A DNA stretch of 64,000 nt from Aporhodopirellula rubra (GCF_014192335.1 NZ_JACHXU010000003.1:186001-250000), one strand, 5' to 3'; numbered from the stretch's first letter, positions 35,954 through 45,949 are shown. Numbers and translations are program-made. The notes: a model not told the origin generated them from the sequence alone.

Positions 35954-37864
35954 ATGTGTGGAATCACGGGTTCGGTATGGATGCGAGAGGATCAGCGTGT
36001 TGATGACGCGCTGATCGGGCGGATGACTGAGATCATTTCGCATCGCGGGCCTGATGACTCTCAGATTTGGACGGATGCAGGGCATCGAGACGCGAGTGGA
36101 AACCCGATGGGCGTTGCGCTCGGGTTCCGACGGTTGTCCATCATCGATGTCGAAGGCGCGCGGCAACCGTTGAGCAATGAAGACGGCCGTGTGAAAATGG
36201 TGTTCAACGGCGAAATCTACAACTATGTCGACTTGCGACGGCGGCTCGAGGGTTCGGGGCACTCCTTCGCGACGCATGGCGACGGTGAATCCATCCTGCA
36301 TCTCTATGAAGACATCGGCACCGATTGCTTCTCGCAACTCAACGGAATGTTTGCGATCGCGATTTGGGACGCGAGCAAAAACCGGTTAATACTCGGTCGG
36401 GATCGAATCGGCCAAAAGCCGCTCTACTATTCGTTCAAAAACGGTCGACTCGTCTTTGGCAGTGAGCTGAAGTCGTTGGCGTTGGTGCCCGGCATCTGTG
36501 AGGAGATTGATCCGGCGGCGATCGATGAGTTTCTTACCTATCAATACATTCCTCATCCGGGCACGATTTGGAAAGGTGTCCACAAGCTGCCACCCGGACA
36601 TTTTGCGGTTCTCGATGCTCAGGGATTTCGGGTCGAGCGATATTGGAATTACGATCCATCCATTGAGATCGAAATCGGACATGCCGAAGCCGTCGAACGA
36701 TTGCGAGAGTTGTTGAGCGATTCGGTCCGGTTAAGGATGCGTAGTGACGTGCCGCTCGGTTCGTTCCTGTCCGGTGGTATCGATTCGTCGCTAATCACCG
36801 CGTTGGCGGGCGACCATACTGACAAACCGCTAAAGACGTTTAGTATCGGTTTTCCGATCGCGGATTTCGATGAGACAACCTACGCCGCTCAGGTTGCCGA
36901 ACATTTGAAAACGGACCACACACGTTTTGAGGTCACTCCTGATGCGATCGGGATTCTCGAGAAATTGGTTTGGCACTATGACGAACCGTTTGGTGATTCT
37001 TCTGCGGTTCCGACGTGGTATTTGTCCGAGTTAACGCGGCGGAATGTGACCGTGGCGTTGTCAGGCGATGGCGGTGACGAATTGTTCGCGGGATACGAGA
37101 GGTACCGTGCACTATGGTTGAGCCAAAAGATTCAACGTTTGTTTCCGATCCACGCGATGCCAGGAATTGGGCTGATTCAGAAGCTCCCTGATTCGAATCG
37201 ACGGCGCAGTATCGTGCGACGTGGCAAACGTTTCTTGGAAGCGATTGGGCAGCCGGATGTGCGACGATATTTGAATTGGTTGCAAATTTTCCCGGAGTCG
37301 CTGCGAGCGTCGATGTACACCGACGAATTTGTCAATGAATTGCCGGGGGAGGATCCGGTTGCGTTTTTGGAATCGGTTTGGGCACGCAGTGAAGGACGCG
37401 ATTTGGTGACGCGCGCATCCACATCGGACGTGCTGTCTTACCTGCCGTGTGATTTGATGACGAAGGTGGACATTGCCTCCATGGCTCACGGGCTCGAAGT
37501 CCGCCAACCGATGCTGGATTATCGTGTGGTGGAGTTCGCCGCGACTCTTCCGGTGCGACACAAATTTCGCGGCCGTCGTGGCAAACTACTGCTTCAAGAT
37601 GCGTTTGGTGACAGAATTCCGCCTGGAATTTTTACGCGTCCTAAAATGGGGTTTGGGATTCCGATCGGAAGCTGGTTCCGCAATGAGTTCCGTCCGCTGG
37701 TGCATGACACGATGATGGCAAGTGACGCTTCCATTCATCGTTTTTTCCGTCCCGAAGCAATTGAAGAGTTGGTGACTGCCCACGAAAGTGGTGAGCAAAA
37801 CCATGGCTATCGACTTTGGAATCTATTAATTCTCGAAACTTGGATGCGGGGGGCGGGCCTGTAG
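35954..37864 (+). CDS. asnB: Asparagine synthase (glutamine-hydrolysing)
   Basis: ATG at 35954 places the nucleophilic cysteine directly after Met (MCGITGSVW), as required for class II amidotransferases; an upstream TTG in frame would bury it. The 636-residue protein has the glutaminase domain (GFRRLSIIDVEGARQPL, VFNGEIYNY, HGDGESILHLYE) and the synthetase domain with the PP-loop LSGGIDSSLITALAG (near residue 272) and ALSGDGGDELFAGYERY. It makes asparagine from aspartate, glutamine and ATP, or modifies a related carboxylate. Members of this subgroup often lie in polysaccharide or peptide-modification clusters, but the neighbours here do not indicate that. A hairpin terminator follows. Confidence 0.93.
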   Translation: MCGITGSVWMREDQRVDDALIGRMTEIISHRGPDDSQIWTDAGHRDASGNPMGVALGFRRLSIIDVEGARQPLSNEDGRVKMVFNGEIYNYVDLRRRLEGSGHSFATHGDGESILHLYEDIGTDCFSQLNGMFAIAIWDASKNRLILGRDRIGQKPLYYSFKNGRLVFGSELKSLALVPGICEEIDPAAIDEFLTYQYIPHPGTIWKGVHKLPPGHFAVLDAQGFRVERYWNYDPSIEIEIGHAEAVERLRELLSDSVRLRMRSDVPLGSFLSGGIDSSLITALAGDHTDKPLKTFSIGFPIADFDETTYAAQVAEHLKTDHTRFEVTPDAIGILEKLVWHYDEPFGDSSAVPTWYLSELTRRNVTVALSGDGGDELFAGYERYRALWLSQKIQRLFPIHAMPGIGLIQKLPDSNRRRSIVRRGKRFLEAIGQPDVRRYLNWLQIFPESLRASMYTDEFVNELPGEDPVAFLESVWARSEGRDLVTRASTSDVLSYLPCDLMTKVDIASMAHGLEVRQPMLDYRVVEFAATLPVRHKFRGRRGKLLLQDAFGDRIPPGIFTRPKMGFGIPIGSWFRNEFRPLVHDTMMASDASIHRFFRPEAIEELVTAHESGEQNHGYRLWNLLILETWMRGAGL

Positions 37865-37911
37865 CCGTTGCCCGATGGAAAGATGCTGGTCGAGGCACTA
37901 GCATGTGGTAT

Positions 37912-37935
37912 CGGAAGTTCGCACTTCCGCCCTTT
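37912..37935 (+). terminator. Probable terminator downstream of asnB
   Basis: CGGAAGT, loop TCGC, ACTTCCG is a perfect seven-base-pair stem followed by CCCTTTTCC, about 50 bases after the asnB stop. The T-run is short, so efficiency is uncertain. Confidence 0.5.
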
Positions 37936-37970
37936 TCCTTCTCACACTGCCTCGCTTTTAGAAGTTTTTC

Positions 37971-38915
37971 ATGGCCCAGCGCAGCGCATTTGATATCTGC
38001 AGACTGCTCCGCGATAACATCGCTAAGGTTGTCTTAGGCAAAGACGATCTGATCGACTTGCTGATTTTGGCCGCGATGGCGGGCGAACATGTCTTGTTAG
38101 AAGACGTGCCCGGTGTGGGGAAAACCTTGGCGGCGAAAGCGCTTGCTCATAGTCTGGATGCAAAATTCTCGCGTTTGCAGTTCACGCCAGACTTGTTGCC
38201 GAGTGATATCACGGGAAGCATGATTTATCGCGCGGCCACAGGCGAGTTTGAGTTTTCACCTGGTCCGATCTTCGCCAACGTCGTTTTGGCTGACGAGATC
38301 AACCGCGCCCCGCCTCGGACGCAATCGGCGTTGTTGGAGGCGATGAGTGAGGGGCAGGTGACCGTCGATGGCGTGACACACGATCTGCCTAAACCGTTCA
38401 TGGTCATCGCAACGCAGAACCCGTTCGAGTATGAAGGTACGTACGCGTTGCCCGAGAGTCAGTTGGACCGTTTTCTGTTGCGGACCTCGATCGGCTATCC
38501 GATCCGCGAAATTGAACGCATGGTTTTGAAGACGCACCAGGCCGGCGAGCCGGTCAACACGTTAGAAAGTGTGGTCTCGCCCGAGCAAATCGTTGCGGTT
38601 CAGGAAGAAGTCGGCCGCGTGCGGTTTGATGATTCGTTGACGGGTTACCTGTTGGATATTGTCGCTGCGACTCGCCAACACGAGGCGTTTCAGGTGGGAG
38701 TGAGTACGCGGGGGGCACTCAGTTTTTATCGTGGCTGCCAATCGCTGGCGCTCTTGCGTGGACGCGACTACGTGGTGCCCGACGATCTCAAATTGCTGGC
38801 TGTTCCCGCGTTGGCCCACCGGGTTTTGCCCGAGGGGATTTTCCAGGGCGGCAGCCGTACCGTTGTCGAGCAGCAGTTGGCCGATTTGATCGAGCCGATT
38901 CCAGTGCCCGTATAA
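37971..38915 (+). CDS. MoxR-family AAA+ ATPase (second copy in the window)
   Basis: The 314-residue protein starts MAQRSAFDICRLLRDNIAKV and has Walker A EDVPGVGKTL (near 45), Walker B VVLADEINRAPPRTQSALLE (near 105), sensor ATQNPFEYEGTYALPESQLD and the C-terminal lid. It is followed on the same strand by a DUF58 protein and a DUF3488/transglutaminase protein, the classical trio. MoxR in this setting is thought to act as a chaperone for the DUF58 protein or its complex. It shares the core AAA+ sequence but differs clearly from the MoxR at 21072, so this is not a recent duplication. ATG 37971 is the likely start; no clear Shine-Dalgarno precedes it. Confidence 0.95.
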   Translation: MAQRSAFDICRLLRDNIAKVVLGKDDLIDLLILAAMAGEHVLLEDVPGVGKTLAAKALAHSLDAKFSRLQFTPDLLPSDITGSMIYRAATGEFEFSPGPIFANVVLADEINRAPPRTQSALLEAMSEGQVTVDGVTHDLPKPFMVIATQNPFEYEGTYALPESQLDRFLLRTSIGYPIREIERMVLKTHQAGEPVNTLESVVSPEQIVAVQEEVGRVRFDDSLTGYLLDIVAATRQHEAFQVGVSTRGALSFYRGCQSLALLRGRDYVVPDDLKLLAVPALAHRVLPEGIFQGGSRTVVEQQLADLIEPIPVPV

Positions 38916-38999
38916 TATTCGGTGCCCGTATTATTTCTTGTTCATCCTCACTGACGTGCGAATCCTCCTGCGCGTGAGGCGGTCAAAGCAAACTCATCC

Positions 39000-40343
39000 A
39001 TGGAAAGACGCAGTACCCGCCACCGGCTGACGCGACTGGGCATCCAGGTGATGTTGATCGGCATCTTTGGCATCTTGGGTGGTTCACTCAACGGGCTCAA
39101 TCTGCTGGTGGTGGTGGCCGCGATCACGCTGGGCTGCGTCATCGCGCAGTGGCGGATCAGTCGCGCGATGATCACGTCGCTGCGGATCGATCGCCGGATG
39201 CCTTCGGAAGCCTTTGCGGGCAAGCCGATGCGGATCCGCTATCAGATCAATAACCAACACCGGCTCATGCCGCTTTGGATGATCAGTTTGGTTGACACGA
39301 TGGAAAAGATGCGTCTGGCGAAAAGCGAGGTTTCCGTCCCGAGTAAGCGGCCTGCTATCGTGCCTTTTGGCAGTATCGAGGCGTTGACGGGGGTCGGGTT
39401 GCTGATGCCGGGACAGACCACCAGTGCGTATTTTGATTTGATCGCACACCACCGGGGCCGATATCGATTCGGGAGATGGCGGGCGTCCACCCTCGCACCG
39501 CTCGCGTTATCGACGGCGTATCGGGAGTCGATCCGCGAAGAGGACTACGTCGACGTTTACCCTCGCCTATTTCGATTGAAGCGATCTTGGCAGCGATTGC
39601 TGCCCAGCCGAATTGGTAATGTTTCGGCAACTGTGCACCGACAGGGGCCATCGAACGATGTCTTCTTCGGTTTGCGTGAATACCGTCACGGTGATAGTCC
39701 ACGTCATATCCATTGGCGGACGACGGCGCGGTTGGGTGAGCCAGCGGTGCGTCAGTTTGAACAGCAAAAGCGTTTCGACCTGTGTCTGTTGGTCGATGCT
39801 TGGTCGCCTAAAGCGGTCGACCCGAGTGACCGTCAACAGCGCTCGAGTTCGTCGACTTTGCGTGGCAGGATCAAATCACTCGGGCCAAAAACGGCAACTT
39901 CGAAGAAGGAAGCCGAATCCCGGGCGGTCGACGAATTTGCGGTCGATGAACACGTCGAACGAGCGATCAGTTTGGCTGCGACGTTGGCTGTGGAGTTGAC
40001 CCACGGCAGCGAAAACCGCGTGCTGTTGGTGGTCGCCGGTCAGGAGATCGGTGTCATTGCGACCGGGGCCTCCCTGGTCGGACGGAAGCGGATGTTGCAG
40101 GCGTTGGCCCGGATGAACCCGAGTTCTCACGTCCCTATTTCCGATGCCTTGTTGAAAGCCTCTTCGGCAGCGACGCGGTTGCCGGATCTTCTGGTGATCA
40201 GCTCGAGATCGCAAACACGGGCCGCAGCATCGGACGCGGCCACGGCTACTTCGCTTCGGCGGTGGAAATCCCGCAGCCAAGTGAATTGGGTCGACGTGTC
40301 GAGCAAAGATGCGAGTCAATGGATCGCGTCGGAGAATATTTAA
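39000..40343 (+). CDS. DUF58 domain-containing membrane protein
   Basis: The 447-residue protein begins with two hydrophobic helices (about 15-60, VMLIGIFGILGGSLNGLNLL and VVVAAITLGCVIA). The cytosolic or periplasmic part carries the DUF58 signature FFGLREYRHGDSPRHIHWRT and TARLGEPAVRQFEQQKRFDL near residues 220-265, leading into a VWA-like core (LCLLVDAWS). DUF58 proteins are the usual MoxR partners. The gene lies 84 bases after MoxR and one base before the transglutaminase gene, so all three are likely one operon. The length is normal. Confidence 0.93.
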   Translation: MERRSTRHRLTRLGIQVMLIGIFGILGGSLNGLNLLVVVAAITLGCVIAQWRISRAMITSLRIDRRMPSEAFAGKPMRIRYQINNQHRLMPLWMISLVDTMEKMRLAKSEVSVPSKRPAIVPFGSIEALTGVGLLMPGQTTSAYFDLIAHHRGRYRFGRWRASTLAPLALSTAYRESIREEDYVDVYPRLFRLKRSWQRLLPSRIGNVSATVHRQGPSNDVFFGLREYRHGDSPRHIHWRTTARLGEPAVRQFEQQKRFDLCLLVDAWSPKAVDPSDRQQRSSSSTLRGRIKSLGPKTATSKKEAESRAVDEFAVDEHVERAISLAATLAVELTHGSENRVLLVVAGQEIGVIATGASLVGRKRMLQALARMNPSSHVPISDALLKASSAATRLPDLLVISSRSQTRAAASDAATATSLRRWKSRSQVNWVDVSSKDASQWIASENI

Positions 40344-40344
40344 A

Positions 40345-42900
40345 ATGAGCGAACCAGTGTCACCCACCGTCGAGCCAGAGGACGAGTCTCAAGGTGTCCC
40401 GCAGGATGCCGGGGTTTGGCATCAACCGGACACGCCGCTGAGGTTGCGGACGAAGTTTGCGTTTGCGCTCGCGACGGGGCTCGGTGGGATGCTGCTCGGG
40501 ACGGCATCGGACACTCAGTCTCTGTCGGTCATCGTCGTCACGTTTGCGGTGATCGGATTCGTTTGCGTCGACTGGCAAAAACTATTTGCGCTTCCTTCGT
40601 TGGTTGCCTATGCAGCCATGGCGTTGACCGCGTTTGTTTGTGTCGCGGAGTTTGTGCAGGATGCGGACCAGTTGGGCCGAAAAATGGTTGCTGTGGCACA
40701 GTTGCTCGCGGTCGCGCAGGCGATCTTGATGCTGCAAGAGAAGACGCATCGACTGTTCGAGCAATTGCTGATCTTTGCCCTGCTGAACTGTGTCGTTGCG
40801 GCTGTCTTCAATGATGCCTTCAATTACGCGATCTGGTTCATCCCGCTGACGATCACGGCGGGTTTTGCACTCGCGTATCTCGCCGCCGACGAGACAACGA
40901 CGCGTGCGGTCGAAGCCAGTCGTACCGCAAACACGCCTTCCAACGATCATTCCAAACCTGCTCTCTATGCGTTGGATAATCGAGCGGCGAAGCGTGCGTT
41001 TGCGAAGGTCGCGTTGGGCGTGCCGTGGACGAGCGTCTTTGTGTTGTTGCCAGCAGTGACTCTCATTGCCGCGACGATTTTCTTTGCATTGCCAAGACGA
41101 ATTGAGGCTCAGCGTGGGGCGTCGACGGAGGCCTTGGTCGGCTTCAGCGGTAGTGTGAAATTGGGCCAAATCGGCCAAATGCAAACGAGCAAGGAGCGTG
41201 CTCTTCGGGTGAAACTGATCGATCCTGAAAAGAACCAGCCGTACTCCGTTTTGGGTAGCATTTATCTACGTGGGCGAACGCTCGAACAGTACATCGCCGA
41301 TCGGGATATTTCCGAAGGTGGAGGCACTTGGCAGACAGTTCCGATTGGACTTTCGGGGCCGAATCAGGTTCTTCCGGTCCGCTATGTTCCCAAGCGTAAC
41401 AGTGATTTGATCTTTTTCGATCGGGTTCACGTCGAGGTGCATTGCGAATCCATGCGGACGCCTGATCTGTTCGCGATTGCACCTTATCACCGAATCATTG
41501 GTAGTGAGGCGGTAACGAATCTTCCGTTCCAATGGACGATTACTCGGAACCAGAAACTCGCCGGTGGAGACGGGTTTTCGCAGTTCCCGCGTATCGAATA
41601 CTTCTTCGGAACGCACGCCTTTCGTGATGGCGTGCAATCGGAGTGGATTAACGACCTTTCGTTAGCGCCGATGGACTTAGTGGATTCCGATGGCATGCAA
41701 AGCGTCTCAATCGACGATGAGTTCAATACGGCTCAGCCAGAGGCGTTGGTCGCCGAGCAGCTCGAATACCTCGATGAGTTGTTAGAGTATTCTGAGCAAG
41801 TGATGCCGTCGGCTCGTGAAATTGCCGATGAAGTCATCGCTGAAATTCCGAGGCGAAAACGCACGCCTGTCGAGATCGCCAAACGGCTCGAGCGTCACTT
41901 GTCGTTAAGTAACCAGTACCAGTACACGCTGAATCTGGATTCCAAAAACATTTTGGGGATGGATCCGATTGAGCAGTTTCTCAGTATCGATCGCCGAGGG
42001 CACTGTCAGTACTTTGCGTCGGCGCTCGCGATGATGCTGCGTAGTCAGGGGATCCCAGCACGGTTGGTGGTTGGGTATCACTGTGATGAGTTCAGTGATC
42101 TCGGTCAGTACTTTATCGTTCGTCAAAGCCACGCCCACGCGTGGGTCGAGGCGTTGATCGATGCCGAAGATCTACCGCTCGGCAAAAATATCTATGGGCA
42201 ACCGCGATCGCGTCGGTATTGGTTACGGCTCGATCCGACTCCCGGTGGCGGTGGCGTCGTCGATGAGTCAGGTGCCAGGGGCAGTCGGCAGATTGCTGAC
42301 TTGGCTCAAAACCTCTGGACGGATTACGTGATCGAGATGGATCCGAAGACGCAGGAGTCCACCTTGTTGTCGACTCCGGGGTTCGCACCGATGACTCAGT
42401 CATATCGGACGTGGATCGAGCGGACAAAAACTCTCGCTTTAAAAATCAACGCCGGCGAGGTCCAGGGTATTGGAGGTGGTGAGCTGTTCTCAACGAATGG
42501 GGCAATTATCGCGATTGCGATCGGTTTTGCAGCGGTGATTTTTCTGAAGCTTCAGTTTCCAAATCTCTACGGCCGCCGGCGAGGCGCCGCCAAGGCTCAG
42601 AAGTCCGCTCGTCCTTCGATTCCGTTTTATGCCGAGGCGCTCGAATTGCTTGAGCAAGCCGGTTATGCTCGGGCGCCTGGGCAGACGCCCGCTGAATTGA
42701 CCGCCAGCCTTTCCGATGATGGGCTGCGGAGTCCGACGTCGGTGCTGACGCAGTTGTTCTATCGGTTGCGATACGGATCTGAGACTGCAGCAAGCTCGGC
42801 GGCAGTCGGTGGCGACCCAGCCTCAAAGAAATCGATTGAGCGGTCGCTCGATTTGATCCGAGGTGCTATCAAGCAGCATCGCAAGCCAAAAAACAAGTAA
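40345..42900 (+). CDS. DUF3488/transglutaminase-like membrane protein (TgpA-like)
   Basis: ATG at 40345, one base after the DUF58 stop codon, gives 851 residues. The N-terminal third has about six transmembrane helices (LATGLGGMLLGTASDTQSL through LLPAVTLIAATIFFALP), the DUF3488 module. A periplasmic transglutaminase-like domain has the catalytic triad: Cys in RRGHCQYFASALAMML (near 552), His in QSHAHAWVEALID (near 596) and Asp in YWLRLDPTPGGG (near 629). A last transmembrane helix lies near 715-735 (GAIIAIAIGFAAVIFL), followed by a cytosolic DUF4129-like tail (AEALELLEQAGYARAPGQTP). It probably crosslinks or hydrolyses peptides in the envelope together with the MoxR and DUF58 proteins. The biological substrate is not known. 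Confidence 0.93.
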   Translation: MSEPVSPTVEPEDESQGVPQDAGVWHQPDTPLRLRTKFAFALATGLGGMLLGTASDTQSLSVIVVTFAVIGFVCVDWQKLFALPSLVAYAAMALTAFVCVAEFVQDADQLGRKMVAVAQLLAVAQAILMLQEKTHRLFEQLLIFALLNCVVAAVFNDAFNYAIWFIPLTITAGFALAYLAADETTTRAVEASRTANTPSNDHSKPALYALDNRAAKRAFAKVALGVPWTSVFVLLPAVTLIAATIFFALPRRIEAQRGASTEALVGFSGSVKLGQIGQMQTSKERALRVKLIDPEKNQPYSVLGSIYLRGRTLEQYIADRDISEGGGTWQTVPIGLSGPNQVLPVRYVPKRNSDLIFFDRVHVEVHCESMRTPDLFAIAPYHRIIGSEAVTNLPFQWTITRNQKLAGGDGFSQFPRIEYFFGTHAFRDGVQSEWINDLSLAPMDLVDSDGMQSVSIDDEFNTAQPEALVAEQLEYLDELLEYSEQVMPSAREIADEVIAEIPRRKRTPVEIAKRLERHLSLSNQYQYTLNLDSKNILGMDPIEQFLSIDRRGHCQYFASALAMMLRSQGIPARLVVGYHCDEFSDLGQYFIVRQSHAHAWVEALIDAEDLPLGKNIYGQPRSRRYWLRLDPTPGGGGVVDESGARGSRQIADLAQNLWTDYVIEMDPKTQESTLLSTPGFAPMTQSYRTWIERTKTLALKINAGEVQGIGGGELFSTNGAIIAIAIGFAAVIFLKLQFPNLYGRRRGAAKAQKSARPSIPFYAEALELLEQAGYARAPGQTPAELTASLSDDGLRSPTSVLTQLFYRLRYGSETAASSAAVGGDPASKKSIERSLDLIRGAIKQHRKPKNK

Positions 42901-42921
42901 CGACGAAAAGATCGCACACGC

Positions 42922-43572
42922 ATGATCGTGACCATCGATGGGCCCGCAGGGGCGGGCAAAAGCAGTATCGCACGCGATGTCGCAGTAGAGCTCGGGTTCG
43001 CATTTCTCGACACCGGTGCGATGTATCGCGCCATCACGTACGGGGCAATGCAGGCGGGGGTCGAACTGCAGGATGTGGCGTCGCTTGTCTCGTATGCCGA
43101 GGCGGCGACGTTGACGTGGGAGGACGATCGCATCGACCTCGATGGTGAGGATGTCTCCGATGCGATTCGGACGCCCATGGTCACGTCAAATATTCGATTC
43201 ATCGCTGACCCGCCTGAGATCCGAGGGTGTTTGACGGAACAGCAGCGTCGCATCGCGAAGGGACGCGACATCGTTACCGAAGGGCGTGATCAAGGGACGG
43301 AGGTTTTTCCCGATGCCGAGTGCAAGATTTTCTTGACCGCTTCGCCTGAGGAACGAGCCCGACGACGTCAGTTGCAGTTGATTGCCTCCGGCCGGGAGGC
43401 GAGTCTGGAGGAAGTGCTGATCGCTCAAAACCAGCGTGATCTTGAGGACCGTATGCGGGATGTTGGGCGGCTGCGTGCGGCGTCTGACGCAACGGTAATT
43501 CAGACCGATGGCATGTGCCCCGAGCAGGTCAAGCAAGCCGTTCTCGATACCGTGCGTTGTCGCCAGGCATAG
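42922..43572 (+). CDS. cmk: Cytidylate kinase
   Basis: The 216-residue protein begins MIVTIDGPAGAGKSSIARDV (Walker A), followed by FLDTGAMYRAITYGAM, VTSNIRFIADPPEIRGCLTE, DIVTEGRDQGTEVFPDAECK and KIFLTASPEERARRR. All are specific to bacterial CMP kinase, including the CMP-binding DTGAMYRA and EGRDxGT. It phosphorylates CMP and dCMP with ATP in pyrimidine salvage. ATG 42922 lies 21 bases after the transglutaminase gene, so it may be the last gene of that operon. It converges with fusA. The length is normal. Confidence 0.97.
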   Translation: MIVTIDGPAGAGKSSIARDVAVELGFAFLDTGAMYRAITYGAMQAGVELQDVASLVSYAEAATLTWEDDRIDLDGEDVSDAIRTPMVTSNIRFIADPPEIRGCLTEQQRRIAKGRDIVTEGRDQGTEVFPDAECKIFLTASPEERARRRQLQLIASGREASLEEVLIAQNQRDLEDRMRDVGRLRAASDATVIQTDGMCPEQVKQAVLDTVRCRQA

Positions 43573-43668
43573 CTTGGTCGAGTAAGGGGCGGGCTGTCAG
43601 CAAGTTGTGTCGCCTGGGTTCGGGTGCCCGGAGTCTGGCGATATCGGCTGCCTCTTTGACGAAAGGCT

Positions 43669-45762
43669 TTAGTATTGAAAGCTTTCAGCGTCCTCTTTCG
43701 GGGCGGCCTGATAGCCGTAGGGTTCCATGCTGCTTCCCGCGCGGCCTTGGCTCAAACTGCGGATCGCACTGCTGTAGCCGAACATCTCTTTGAGTGGTGC
43801 GTGTGCCGTGATGACGGTCATCATGCCGCGCGACTCCGTGGATGCGATAATGGCACGACGTTGTTGAAGGTCACCGACGATCTCGCCCATGTAGTCTTCG
43901 GGAGTCGTGACTTCGACCCGCATGATCGGTTCGAGCAAGACCGGTCCGGCGGCTTCGAGCCCCGATTCGAATGCGTCACCGGCTGCGATTCGGAAAGCGA
44001 CCTCATCGCTGCCTTCGTCTTGCATTTCGGCGTCGTAGACTTCGAAGCGGACACCAGAAAGCGGGAAGCCCGCGATCATCCCCCCGCCGCCGGCTCGCTC
44101 TCGCATCTCTTCGATCGCGGCGGTGCGAATGGCGTTAGGCAGTGGGCAGTCCGGTGGTAGGCGATCGAAAACGACGACTGGCGCTGAGGGATCTTCGGTC
44201 GGCATCACGCGGGTTTTCAAGCGGGCGAACATCTGTGTCGCACCAACAACCCGGTTGCATTGCCCGACTACATCCGCCGTGCCGCCGATCGTTTCACGAT
44301 AGTTAACACGAGGTTTGTAGAACTTGACATTGAGGTTGAAGTCGCGCGTGAGTCGGTGCTGAATCACCTCGAGGTGCAGTTCACCCATACCGCTGATGAT
44401 CGTTTGTCCGATTTCTTCGTTCTCGACGGCGCGGAACGTTGGGTCCTGACGCCGGAGCATGTTGAGGGTTTCTTCGAGCTTCTTCCGGTCCGCTGTGCTC
44501 TCGGGCTCGATCGCCATCGAGAGGACGGTCTCGGCGAATTTGATGCTCGGCAATTCGATCGGGGCCTTTGAGTCGCAGACGGTGTCGCCGGTGATGGCGA
44601 ACCGAGGTCCGATCACGCAGCAGATATCCCCGGCGCCTACCGATTCGCTCTGTCCGTCGCGATCTTTTTTGGTGGCGTGGATCTGCCAGATCTGTGCGAT
44701 GTTCTCTTTCTTGTCTCTGTTTGGGCAGAAGACACGAGAGTTCTGTTCGAGTTTGCCGCTGTAGACGCGGATCCAGTAGTTGTCGCCCGTCTTTGCAGGA
44801 AGGATTTTAAAAACGAGCCCGCAGAATGGTTCGTTGGAATCCGGTTTCCTCGTTTGTGGCTTGTCTTCTTTTCCAGGCGTGATGCCGACGACGGGAGGTC
44901 GGTCGAGCGGGCTGGGGAGGAAGTTCCCGACGCCCGTCATCAGGGGTTGGACGCCGATCCCGTGAAGAGCCGAGCCGCAGAAAACCGGTTGAATGACACG
45001 GTCGAGGCAGCCTTTGCGGAGGGCTGCGATAATCATCTCACTCGGTACCTCTTTTTCCTCGAGGGCGAGTGTCATCGCCTCTTCGCTGAGTTCATAAACC
45101 ACTTCCATCAACTGTTCACGCCAAAACGTTGCGTCGTCCATCAATTCGTCGGGCAGTTCGGTCTCGGTGACCGTCTTGCCTTCGGTTTCAGGGTCAAACT
45201 GCAGCAATTTCATGCCGACCAGATCGATCACACCACGGAATGGGTTGTTAACGTGAGTGGGCCCTTCGCCGACCGGAATCTCGACCGCAACGGGGCGTCC
45301 GCCTAGTCGTGGTCCGATATCGTTGAAGACATCGTCGAAGCTGGCCCCTTCGCGATCCATCTTGTTGATGAAGACGATCCGCGGGACTTCGTAGCGATCC
45401 GCCTGGCGCCAAACCGTTTCGCTCTGAGCTTCAACGCCTTCGCGAGCGGAGAAGACCACGACGGCGCCATCGAGAACTCGCAAGCATCGTTCGACTTCCG
45501 CGGTGAAGTCGACGTGGCCGGGGGTGTCGAGTAGGTTGACGTTGTATTCGCCCCACGTGTATTTCACACACGCGCTGAAGATCGTGATCCCGCGGTCCTG
45601 TTCCTCTGGGTCGTCGTCGGTGTCGGTTGTCCCGTGGTCGACTCGCCCGACACGGTGCTTTTCACCACTGAGGTAAAGCATCCTTTCGGTGACTGTCGTT
45701 TTTCCGGCGTCGATGTGAGCAATGATGCCAATGTTGCGGAGCTTGGATATGTCGGCGGCCAT
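43669..45762 (-). CDS. fusA: Elongation factor G
   Basis: The 697-residue GTPase has G1 AHIDAGKTTVTERMLY, switch I DPEEQDRGITIFSACV, G3 DTPGHVDF, G4 NKMD and the later EF-G domains, with FRAVENEEIGQTIISGMGEL in domain III and an end rich in IMRVEVTTPEDYMGEIVGDL. EF-G translocates tRNA and mRNA on the ribosome. The switch region TDDDPEEQDRGITI differs from the usual MEQEQERGITI and resembles the spirochaete/planctomycete group of EF-G proteins; this subgrouping is from memory. The gene is downstream of rpsL and rpsG but separated from them by a terminator, so it probably has its own promoter. The start ATG at 45762 lacks a clear Shine-Dalgarno. Confidence 0.96.
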   Translation of the reverse strand: MAADISKLRNIGIIAHIDAGKTTVTERMLYLSGEKHRVGRVDHGTTDTDDDPEEQDRGITIFSACVKYTWGEYNVNLLDTPGHVDFTAEVERCLRVLDGAVVVFSAREGVEAQSETVWRQADRYEVPRIVFINKMDREGASFDDVFNDIGPRLGGRPVAVEIPVGEGPTHVNNPFRGVIDLVGMKLLQFDPETEGKTVTETELPDELMDDATFWREQLMEVVYELSEEAMTLALEEKEVPSEMIIAALRKGCLDRVIQPVFCGSALHGIGVQPLMTGVGNFLPSPLDRPPVVGITPGKEDKPQTRKPDSNEPFCGLVFKILPAKTGDNYWIRVYSGKLEQNSRVFCPNRDKKENIAQIWQIHATKKDRDGQSESVGAGDICCVIGPRFAITGDTVCDSKAPIELPSIKFAETVLSMAIEPESTADRKKLEETLNMLRRQDPTFRAVENEEIGQTIISGMGELHLEVIQHRLTRDFNLNVKFYKPRVNYRETIGGTADVVGQCNRVVGATQMFARLKTRVMPTEDPSAPVVVFDRLPPDCPLPNAIRTAAIEEMRERAGGGGMIAGFPLSGVRFEVYDAEMQDEGSDEVAFRIAAGDAFESGLEAAGPVLLEPIMRVEVTTPEDYMGEIVGDLQQRRAIIASTESRGMMTVITAHAPLKEMFGYSSAIRSLSQGRAGSSMEPYGYQAAPKEDAESFQY

Positions 45763-45820
45763 GAGCGGGAACTAGGAGTCAGGTAGGCGTGCAGGGGCGG
45801 GGCAAAAGCCGTACGGGCGC

Positions 45821-45856
45821 AAAAAAAATCGCGATTCGGAAGAAACCGAATCGCGA
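45821..45856 (-). terminator. Rho-independent terminator after rpsG
   Basis: On the minus strand TCGCGATTCGG, loop TTTCTT, CCGAATCGCGA forms a perfect eleven-base-pair hairpin followed by eight T residues. It lies about 93 bases after the rpsG stop codon and about 60 bases before fusA, so the S12-S7 transcript should mostly end here. Confidence 0.93.
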
Positions 45857-45949
45857 GCAATTGTGATGTGTTTCGGCGTCGACGGATAGTCGAGTCGTCC
45901 TCTCTAGTGAAGGGAGCGACGTTATTGCCGGGGCAACGTGACCGAGTGC

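Noticed and set aside
35954-37864. Assignment of asnB to an exosortase or capsule cluster
   Set aside because: No exosortase, glycosyltransferase or PEP-CTERM gene is adjacent; the family resemblance alone is not enough.
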